From Rhodoferax sp. GW822-FHT02A01 (GTDB lineage: Bacteria; Pseudomonadota; Gammaproteobacteria; Burkholderiales; Burkholderiaceae_C), in assembly GCF_038784515.1 (NCBI RefSeq), contig NZ_CP152376.1, positions 2,728,001-2,792,000 of the forward strand: a stretch of DNA of 64,000 nucleotides, read 5' to 3'. The number at the start of each line of letters is the position of its first letter. Within the stretch, counting starts at the first letter, position 1. Position numbers and translations under genes: made by a program. Of this stretch, positions 53,258-60,347 are shown one piece after another. The notes under the pieces are model-generated. The model did not search any database, was not told where the DNA came from, and was given only the letters and a program-made list of their open reading frames with translations.

Positions 53258-56200
53258 ATGAAGACCCACGAACGATCCTCCGCCGGGTCACTGGCCGCGT
53301 TGCTGGCAGGGCTCAGGGCGCGCAGCCTGAGCGTGGGAATCGTCGTTGCAATGTGCATAGGGCTGCTGGTGCCGGCCATCATCGGCGGCATGTTGTTTGC
53401 CGGTTTGCGCCAGCAAAAGATGGCCCGTGAAGCCGAAAGCCATATCGTGGACAAAATGGGTCTGCTGACCAGCAGCCTGGTGGATCCCGTATGGAATGTG
53501 GACAGCAAGATGATCGAGACCATTGCGGCCGCCGCACTGCTGGACCCGCAAGTGGTCCGCATCACCATTCGCGACCAGGGTGTGAAGCCCATTCTGAACA
53601 TCGAACGGCCCGAGCGGCGGCTGGGTGAAGCCCGTGTGCGCAGCAGCGAGCTGATACGCCGCGGAACGGTTCTGGGGTCGGTTGAGCTGGAGATCGACAA
53701 CGGTCTGCAACAGCGCGAGATCGCGTCTGACCGCAATGCCAATCTGACGGTCTTGCTGGGGCAATTCTTTTTGGCACTGGTACTGATCCTGATTGCGATA
53801 CGTGTGCGCGTCCTCAAGCCGCTGTCGCGCCTGACGGCGTTTTCCGATCAGCTCGCAGGCGGCAATCTGGACTTGCCATTGGACTGGAGGCAGACGGACG
53901 AAATCGGCCGGCTGGCGCAACAGATGGACCAGATGCGCCGGGGTCTGCAAACATCGTTTGCGGAACAGCGCACCATCCTGAACAACGTGGAGGTCGGCGT
54001 CCTGTTTGTGCGCAATCGCATCGTCCTGCTTGCCAATCGCTATGCGGAGCAAATGTTTGGCTATGCATCCGGCACGATGGGTGGAATGCACATACGGGAG
54101 GTCTACCTGTCTGAAGAGCACCACGCCGATACTGCCCGGAAAATCTATGAGGCGATTGCGTCCTCGACCGGCCGCTATGAAGGGGAGCAGCCGCTCAAGC
54201 GGCAGGACGGCACGGTGTTTCTGGCACGCATGCGCGGTTGTGCGCTGGATTCCGCGCAGCCCCTGGAGGGCAGTATCTGGGTGTTTGAGGACATTACCGA
54301 GAAGAGGCGGGCGGAAGAGGCCTTGTCGTATTCCAACTCATTGACCAACGCGGTGCTGGAGTCCACCGTGGATGGAATCCTGGTGGTGGACCGTGAGGGA
54401 AAAATATCGCGGTGGAACCAGAAGTTCGTGGATCTCTGGCGAGTTCCCCAGGTGCTGTTGAACACCGAGGTGAAGGATCCGGTCCTCGACCATGTCAAGT
54501 CACAGGTGGCACAGCCCGAGGTCTTTCTGGAAAAAGTGAAGGAGTTGTATGACCATCCGGACGCGTCGAGCGAGGACACGTTGCTGCTTCTGGATGGACG
54601 CGTATTTGAGCGCTATTCGCAGCCGCAAAGAATAGGTGACACCATCGTCGGACGCTTCTGGTCGTTCCGCGACATCACCGGGCGCAAGCAGTCGGAGGAA
54701 AAGCTGCTGCTTGCTGCCAGCGTCTTTTCGCACGCCCGCGAGGGCATCATGATCACTGCGGCGGATGGCACCATCATGGATGTCAACGACACCTTCTCCC
54801 GCATCACCGGCTATGACCGCAGTGAAACCTTGGGACGCAGGCCCAACATGCTCAAGTCGGGTCTGCATGAGCAGAGCTTCTACGCCGCCCTATGGAAGGA
54901 TCTGAACGACAAAGGCCATTGGTATGGCGAGCTGTGGAACCGGCGCAAGAACGGCGAGGTCTATCCGGAGATGCTCACCATCAGTGCCGTACGGGACGAC
55001 GTGCGCAATGTCACCCTGCACTATGTCGCGCTGTTCACCGACATCTCGGCCATCAAGGCGCACGAGAAGCAGCTCGAACACATGGCGCACTTTGATGTGC
55101 TGACGGGCTTGCCCAACCGGGTGCTGCTGGCGGACCGTCTGCACCAGGCCATGGTGCAGACCCAGCGGCGCGAGCAACTGCTGGCGGTGGCGTATCTGGA
55201 CCTGGACGGATTCAAGGCCATCAACGACAGCCATGGCCATGAGATTGGTGACCAGGTACTGATCATTCTTGCCGCACGCATGCAACAGGCCTTGCGTGAA
55301 GGCGATACGCTGGCGCGCCTGGGGGGCGATGAATTCGTTGCCGTGCTGCTGGACCTGCCCGACGTTTCCGCCGGCGCCCCGCTGTTGAGCCGCCTGCTGG
55401 CGGCAGCCGATGCGCCCTTGCACGTGGGTGAGAAAGTGCTGCAGGTGTCGGCCAGCATAGGCGTCACCTTCTTTCCGCAGGCGGAAGAGGTGGATGCAGA
55501 TCAGTTGCTGCGCCAGGGCGATCAGGCCATGTACAAGGCCAAGCAGGCCGGCAAGAACCGTTACCACATCTTCGACGCAGACCAGGACCGCAGTCTGCGC
55601 GGCTATCACGAGAGTCTGGAACATATACGCCATTCGCTGGCGCTGGGTGAGTTTGTGCTGCACTACCAGCCCAAGGTGAACATGCGCACCGGCGAGGTGG
55701 TGGGAGCCGAGGCACTGATTCGCTGGCAACACCCGCAGCGCGGTCTGCTGCCGCCTGCGGTGTTCCTGCCACTCATCGAAGACCATCCGCTGGCGGTTGA
55801 TGTGGGGGAATGGGTCATTGAATCCGCCCTGATCCAGGTGGAGATCTGGCGTGCGCAGGGCCTGTTCATTCCGGTCAGTGTCAACGTGGGCGCGCGCCAG
55901 TTGCAGCAGACGGATTTCGTCGCCCGCTTGCGGGAGAGCCTTGCCCGCCACCCGGACATACCGGCCGGAAGTCTGGAAATGGAAGTGCTGGAGACCAGTG
56001 CGCTGGAAGACCTGACACGGATATCGCGCGTCATCGATGCCTGCCGCGACATCGGCGTGATGTTCGCCCTGGATGATTTTGGTACCGGCTACTCCTCACT
56101 CACCTATTTGAAGCGGCTGTCGGTTGCCTATCTCAAGATCGACCGTAGCTTTGTGCGCGACATGCTGGATGACCCAGACGATCTGGCCATACTGGAAGGC

Positions 56201-56419
56201 GTCATCGGGCTGGCGCAGGCCTTCAAGCGCCAGGTCATTGCCGAGGGTGTGGAAACGGTGGAACACGGTGCTGCCCTGCTCAAGCTGGGCTGCGAACTGG
56301 GCCAAGGGTTCGGCATTGCCAGACCCATGCCGGGTGCGGATTTCTCTGCCTGGGTCGCGAACTGGCGGCCCGACGCGGCCTGGACCACGCGATCATTGGC
56401 ATCCGATCTGCTGCCTTGA
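53258..56419 (+). CDS. PAS-GGDEF-EAL cyclic di-GMP signalling protein
   Basis: The 1053-residue membrane protein has an N-terminal helix (about 25-45), a periplasmic sensor region (to about 165), a second helix and HAMP-like segment, then three PAS-like regions (about 225-590). GGDEF follows with GGDEF at about 690 and an RxxD inhibitory site (REGD) five residues before it. EAL comes next with AEALIRW (about 818), VNVGARQ, DDFGTGYSS, KIDRSF and AEGVET. Both catalytic signatures appear intact, so synthesis and breakdown of c-di-GMP are both possible. ATG 53258 is chosen; an upstream in-frame start would overlap the binding protein gene. Seven bases separate it from the next binding protein. 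Confidence 0.93.
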   Translation: MKTHERSSAGSLAALLAGLRARSLSVGIVVAMCIGLLVPAIIGGMLFAGLRQQKMAREAESHIVDKMGLLTSSLVDPVWNVDSKMIETIAAAALLDPQVVRITIRDQGVKPILNIERPERRLGEARVRSSELIRRGTVLGSVELEIDNGLQQREIASDRNANLTVLLGQFFLALVLILIAIRVRVLKPLSRLTAFSDQLAGGNLDLPLDWRQTDEIGRLAQQMDQMRRGLQTSFAEQRTILNNVEVGVLFVRNRIVLLANRYAEQMFGYASGTMGGMHIREVYLSEEHHADTARKIYEAIASSTGRYEGEQPLKRQDGTVFLARMRGCALDSAQPLEGSIWVFEDITEKRRAEEALSYSNSLTNAVLESTVDGILVVDREGKISRWNQKFVDLWRVPQVLLNTEVKDPVLDHVKSQVAQPEVFLEKVKELYDHPDASSEDTLLLLDGRVFERYSQPQRIGDTIVGRFWSFRDITGRKQSEEKLLLAASVFSHAREGIMITAADGTIMDVNDTFSRITGYDRSETLGRRPNMLKSGLHEQSFYAALWKDLNDKGHWYGELWNRRKNGEVYPEMLTISAVRDDVRNVTLHYVALFTDISAIKAHEKQLEHMAHFDVLTGLPNRVLLADRLHQAMVQTQRREQLLAVAYLDLDGFKAINDSHGHEIGDQVLIILAARMQQALREGDTLARLGGDEFVAVLLDLPDVSAGAPLLSRLLAAADAPLHVGEKVLQVSASIGVTFFPQAEEVDADQLLRQGDQAMYKAKQAGKNRYHIFDADQDRSLRGYHESLEHIRHSLALGEFVLHYQPKVNMRTGEVVGAEALIRWQHPQRGLLPPAVFLPLIEDHPLAVDVGEWVIESALIQVEIWRAQGLFIPVSVNVGARQLQQTDFVARLRESLARHPDIPAGSLEMEVLETSALEDLTRISRVIDACRDIGVMFALDDFGTGYSSLTYLKRLSVAYLKIDRSFVRDMLDDPDDLAILEGVIGLAQAFKRQVIAEGVETVEHGAALLKLGCELGQGFGIARPMPGADFSAWVANWRPDAAWTTRSLASDLLP

Positions 56420-56426
56420 GAGCGTG

Positions 56427-57182
56427 ATGACCGAGCCCGGCGCGCATCCCGACAGAAGTCGCCACGCAGGCGCGTTGCGGAAGATTGCCAGCTTGGGCTA
56501 CACCGCCTGCGTGCTGGCGACCGGGGTATTGATCCCTGAGGCACAGGCTGTCAGTCCGGTCCGCCAGCTGACGGTGGGTGTGCCCGCTGCATTGCCGGGA
56601 TACGAAGTGCTGGACGACAGCCACCTGAAGATCAATGACCCCGCCAAGAGGAGTCTGATGGATTGCGTATCCGGCAAACTCAACGCCCAAATCACCTGGT
56701 TGAGTTACCCGACGCGCCGGGTCATCCAGATGCTGCAGGCGCAGGAGCTGGACATGATCTTTCCCATGGGGTTCACGGCCGAGCGTGCCGCCAGCATGTT
56801 GCAGAGCAGCCCGATGTGGCAGAACCCGGATGTGTTGGTATCCATGCGTCCGGTGGACATGCGCGACAAGAGCCTGCGCATCGTGGCGCGATTGGGCTCG
56901 CCACAGCACGCCGACTATCTCGCCGAAGGCTATGCCAGCGTCAGTGGCGCCTATTCCTATGAGGAACTGCCCCGGCTGCTGGCGCGCGCCCAGGTGGACG
57001 TGGTGGTGGTTCCCCGCTCGATCTATGGCGAGCAAAAGAACCTGTGGCCGCCGGGTTCCATAGTGACCGACGGAAGATCCCGAATGACTGGCATCTATCT
57101 GAGCAAGCAAGACCCCAAGGGTTTGCTGAAGCCGCTGAACGAGAGCATTGGCCGCTGCAAAGCGAGTGTGGGCAAAAAGTGA
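56427..57182 (+). CDS. Second periplasmic solute-binding-like protein of the chemosensory operon
   Basis: This is a 251-residue exported protein. After a polar N-terminus with Ser/Arg/His it has a hydrophobic stretch (YTACVLATGVLIP) ending AQA, then a family 3-like domain: RQLTVGVPAALPGYEVLDDSHL, LNAQITWLSYPTRRVIQMLQAQELDMIFPMGF and ARAQVDVVVVPRSIYGEQ. Similarity is weak in the sequence itself and rests on the fold-like pattern. The ATG at 56427 overlaps none of the GGDEF/EAL gene, which ends at 56419. It probably belongs to the same operon. Confidence 0.68.
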   Translation: MTEPGAHPDRSRHAGALRKIASLGYTACVLATGVLIPEAQAVSPVRQLTVGVPAALPGYEVLDDSHLKINDPAKRSLMDCVSGKLNAQITWLSYPTRRVIQMLQAQELDMIFPMGFTAERAASMLQSSPMWQNPDVLVSMRPVDMRDKSLRIVARLGSPQHADYLAEGYASVSGAYSYEELPRLLARAQVDVVVVPRSIYGEQKNLWPPGSIVTDGRSRMTGIYLSKQDPKGLLKPLNESIGRCKASVGKK

Positions 57183-57217
57183 GTAGGCGTACCCGGACCA
57201 GTCCTGTGCCGGTTTGA

Positions 57218-58168
57218 TCAGGGCAGGGGATCAAACCACAGCTGCGCATTGCTGAAAGGCTGATCGGGCGGAAGGTCCGGGTTGGTGAGCCGGAACAGGC
57301 GCCTGTTTTGCAGGTTCAGCGCCTTGATCAGGGGCGCAAAGTTCTGCTTGAATAGTCGGTCCAGCGTTCCATTCCTGACGATGGCATTCATGCCGGTTTC
57401 GACCCGATTGGCATGGAGCCGGCCAGTCTCGGTCCTTGGAAACCAGAAATACACCGGCATGGGGTAGTACAGCAGCAGGTCTTTCTCGATGGCCATGCCC
57501 GGATACCTTTTCTGCCGCGCCTGGAACTCATCCATCACCTCCGTGGCGCCACGGCCGAATGCATCAAACCGCTTGTTCATCAGCATCTCAAAGAGCCCCT
57601 CGTAGCTCACACCCCGCTCAACCTTGAATCCTGCAGTCTTGTAGATGGCAACATCGGACCAGTCCTTGCCCTGACCCATGCTGAATTGACGCAGATCGTC
57701 CAGCGTTCTGACTGCGGAGTAGCGGGGCTGGTCTTCCGCGCGGATCAGAAACACCCGGTATCCCACCAAGCCCTTGTCCACCGGTATCTTGACGGCAATC
57801 AGATCGCGTTCCAGCTCGGTTGTGCTGTCCAGCACCATGGTGTTGATCTGGCCTCGGGTCTCTTTCATCTCCGCAATCTGCCGGGCCTCCGTCATGTGTT
57901 CGGCCATGGTCACCGAATAGTTGCCAAAGGTCGGTCGCGTGGCTTCCAGCGCCGCCTTGAGGACGCTCCAGTGGTATCGGTAGCGTTGGTCACCAGGTGT
58001 CTCCGGGCCATTGACGGCAAAGTGCCAAGCCTGTGCCCCATCCGCTGCGTGCGCCACGGGGGCAAGCACTTGGGATAGCGCCAAAGTCAACGCCGGGCCT
58101 AGCAAGGCCCGCAGCATGGACCAAGCGTTTTTACGCAAGCAGCAACGAACCACAAAGCGCTTCCACAT
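57218..58168 (-). CDS. Periplasmic binding-protein-like protein, orphan
   Basis: This gene codes for about 316 residues. ATG 58168 gives a basic N-region followed by hydrophobic SMLRALLGPALTLALSQVLAP and a cleavage-like HAADG; starts at 58207, 58228 and 58117 are possible. The mature part has QVNTMV-like segments such as KETRGQINTMVLDSTTELERDLIAVKIPVDKGLVGYRVFLIRAEDQ and SYEGLFEMLMNKRFDAFGRGATEVMDEFQ, resembling binding proteins that sense amino-acid-like ligands. No transporter genes accompany it. It is convergent with the preceding binding protein gene and divergent from the TraB-like gene. Confidence 0.68.
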   Translation of the reverse strand: MWKRFVVRCCLRKNAWSMLRALLGPALTLALSQVLAPVAHAADGAQAWHFAVNGPETPGDQRYRYHWSVLKAALEATRPTFGNYSVTMAEHMTEARQIAEMKETRGQINTMVLDSTTELERDLIAVKIPVDKGLVGYRVFLIRAEDQPRYSAVRTLDDLRQFSMGQGKDWSDVAIYKTAGFKVERGVSYEGLFEMLMNKRFDAFGRGATEVMDEFQARQKRYPGMAIEKDLLLYYPMPVYFWFPRTETGRLHANRVETGMNAIVRNGTLDRLFKQNFAPLIKALNLQNRRLFRLTNPDLPPDQPFSNAQLWFDPLP

Positions 58169-58284
58169 TCTTCGGGCTCCTGGCAGCGCCGATCGATTGA
58201 TCTCCATCGGCTTACGAATGGTGATCATGTGGCAGCTTGTCTGCCATTGCAACACCTGCAAACCCGGTAAGGGAGAATGTGCAG

Positions 58285-59271
58285 ATGGACATCCTGCACA
58301 AACTCTCCCACCACGGTTCAAAACCTTTTCCCATCCTCATCAAACGCTTGCTGGCCCTGGCCGGAGCCGTGCTGTACCTGACGTGTCAACCTGTGCAGGC
58401 GGCTTGCCCGCCCCCTCTACAAGAGCCTTCTGTCGAACAGATCCAGGCAGCGCAACGCGTGGCCAAAGACCGCGGCTTTCTCTGGGAAGTCTCCAAGGCT
58501 GGCAGGGTTTCCTACCTCTACGGCACCATCCACGTTGCCAAGCTGGAGTGGGTGTTTCCGGGGCCGCAGTTGGTGCGGGCCGTGCAGGCAAGCGACACCA
58601 TGGCGCTGGAGCTCAACCTGCTGGATGACGCCACCATGCAATCTATTGCCCAGGAGCGGACCCGGCTGGATGAGGTGCCTCCGCCCGAAGCATTCAGCCA
58701 GTGGTCCAAGGCCAAGGCGCGCGAGCTGTGCCTCAATGCCGCAGACCTGGAAAAGGTCAGGCCCGAATACCAGGTGATGGCCATCACCCTGGCGATGGCA
58801 CGGGGCTACGGGCTGGAGCCCGCGTTCGGCATCGACGCCATGCTGATCCAGGCAGGCCACAAGATGGGCAAGGCGATAGAGGCACTGGAGACTGCAGAGG
58901 ACCAGTTGCGGGCCCTGCGTGCCAGCAACGCGGACATTGAAGAGGCACTGGCACGGGGCGACTTCACAGCGGAGGAATTCGAGCGCGGGCTGCACATTCT
59001 GGTGAAGCTGGCCGACGCCTGGGCTGCCAGCGACCAGACTGCGCTGGATACCTACCCCCAGTGGTGTCAATGCCTGAACAGCGCCATGGAACGACAGGAG
59101 ATGCAGCGCATGGTGGATGACCGCAACCCCAAGATGGCCGCACGCATAGAAGAGCTCCATGGCGCCGGCCACAAGCTGTTTGTTGCCGTCGGCTCCCTGC
59201 ACCTGATTGGCGAGAAAGGTTTGCCCGCGCTGCTGGCGCAAAAGGGCTTTGCCGTGAAGCGGATTTTCTGA
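58285..59271 (+). CDS. TraB/GumN family exported protein
   Basis: The 328-residue protein has an N-terminal hydrophobic stretch (LIKRLLALAGAVLYLTCQPVQA), likely a signal peptide. A TraB/GumN domain follows, with SYLYGTIHVAKLEWVFPG at the start and VGSLHLIGEKGLPALLAQKGFAVKRIF at the end; the GT-H and GSLHL motifs are characteristic and may be metal-linked. These proteins resemble a metalloprotease-like fold of unknown role. GGGAG upstream supports ATG 58285. It is divergent from the orphan binding protein with a 116-base shared promoter region. Confidence 0.83.
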   Translation: MDILHKLSHHGSKPFPILIKRLLALAGAVLYLTCQPVQAACPPPLQEPSVEQIQAAQRVAKDRGFLWEVSKAGRVSYLYGTIHVAKLEWVFPGPQLVRAVQASDTMALELNLLDDATMQSIAQERTRLDEVPPPEAFSQWSKAKARELCLNAADLEKVRPEYQVMAITLAMARGYGLEPAFGIDAMLIQAGHKMGKAIEALETAEDQLRALRASNADIEEALARGDFTAEEFERGLHILVKLADAWAASDQTALDTYPQWCQCLNSAMERQEMQRMVDDRNPKMAARIEELHGAGHKLFVAVGSLHLIGEKGLPALLAQKGFAVKRIF

Positions 59272-59282
59272 GACGTGAGGCG

Positions 59283-59507
59283 CTATTCCACGACCTGTCG
59301 GTGCTGCTGAACAGCAGCCAGCAGCAGCGGGTGCACGTTCACCACGTTGCCCGCATCGACGCGGGCCAGAAAGTCGCGGCGCATACGTGGCTCCCAGAAT
59401 TTCTTCAGGTGGGTGGCCAAGTCGAGCAAGGCCTCCTGCCGGTCGGGCATGCTGTCAAAGAAGGTGGCAATCTGGTTGCCCATGCGGGTGAGGTTGTCTT
59501 CTGCCAT
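59283..59507 (-). CDS. fdsD: Formate dehydrogenase delta subunit FdsD
   Basis: This 74-residue protein begins MAEDNLTRMGNQIATFF and contains DSMPDRQEALLDLATHLKKFWEPRMRRDF, the FdsD family pattern. The small subunit is needed for assembly or activity of the soluble NAD-dependent formate dehydrogenase. ATG 59507 is chosen; an in-frame GTG at 59522 would overlap the fdhD gene. It is the last gene of the operon. Confidence 0.88.
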   Translation of the reverse strand: MAEDNLTRMGNQIATFFDSMPDRQEALLDLATHLKKFWEPRMRRDFLARVDAGNVVNVHPLLLAAVQQHRQVVE

Positions 59508-59509
59508 GG

Positions 59510-60340
59510 CTATGTTTTCCACTCAAACTGTTCGGGGTGTGTGTAGACCGTCAGGTTGTCGCCCCGGGCGAAGCCCAGCAGCGTGAGGCCCGCTTGCTGT
59601 GCCACTTCCACGGCCAGGCCGGTGACGCCCGATACGGCGGCCAGCGTGCCTATGCCGGCGCATGCGGTCTTTTGCACCATCTCGTAGCTGGCCCGGCTGG
59701 TGACGGCAACAAAGCCGCTGGCCGCGTCCGCGCGTGCGTGCGCCAGCGCGCCAATGAGCTTGTCCAGCGCATTGTGGCGGCCCACATCCTCGCGCAGTGT
59801 CACGATGTTGCCGCTGGGGTCGCACCAGGCCGCGGCGTGGGTGGCGCCGGTAACCGATAGCAGCATCTGGCGCGCGCGCAGGTTCTGCACGGCGCTGGCG
59901 ACCGCGCTCGCGCCAAAGCGGACATGTTGCGCCTGCGACCGGGGTATGCGCACGGCCTGCGCCAGGCTTTCGGTGCCACACAACCCGCATCCGGTGCGAC
60001 CTGTGAGGTTGCGCCGCATGTCCTTCAGGCGTGCGAACTGTGAAGCGGCAATCCGGATATGCAACGTGCAGCCCTGCGTTGTGCTGCTGACCTCCAGATC
60101 GTGCACTTGCTGTGCGCTTTCCACGATGCCTTCCGACAGGGAAAAGCCCAGCGCGAAGTCTTCCAGGTCATCGGGCGTGGCCATCATCACCGCATGCGAA
60201 ATGCCGTTGTACTCGAACGCCACGGGCACCTCTTCGGCCACGCAGTCCTGGTCGTGGAAGAGGTAGCCGTCGCGCCTGCCGGTCACCTCCAGCGTGCGGT
60301 AGGTGCCGGGGGCTGGCAAGGCCAGGTTGCACATGTCCAT
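59510..60340 (-). CDS. fdhD: Formate dehydrogenase sulfurtransferase FdhD
   Basis: This 276-residue protein carries the conserved CxxC in RTGCGLCGTESLAQ (about residue 115). It also has GATHAAAWCDPSGNIVTLREDVGRHNALDKLIG, the FdhD family hallmark, and TSRASYEMVQKTACAGIGTLAAVS. FdhD hands sulphur to the molybdenum cofactor for insertion into the formate dehydrogenase active site. ATG 60340 starts seven bases after the fdsA stop. Confidence 0.93.
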   Translation of the reverse strand: MDMCNLALPAPGTYRTLEVTGRRDGYLFHDQDCVAEEVPVAFEYNGISHAVMMATPDDLEDFALGFSLSEGIVESAQQVHDLEVSSTTQGCTLHIRIAASQFARLKDMRRNLTGRTGCGLCGTESLAQAVRIPRSQAQHVRFGASAVASAVQNLRARQMLLSVTGATHAAAWCDPSGNIVTLREDVGRHNALDKLIGALAHARADAASGFVAVTSRASYEMVQKTACAGIGTLAAVSGVTGLAVEVAQQAGLTLLGFARGDNLTVYTHPEQFEWKT

Positions 60341-60347
60341 GGTGTGC

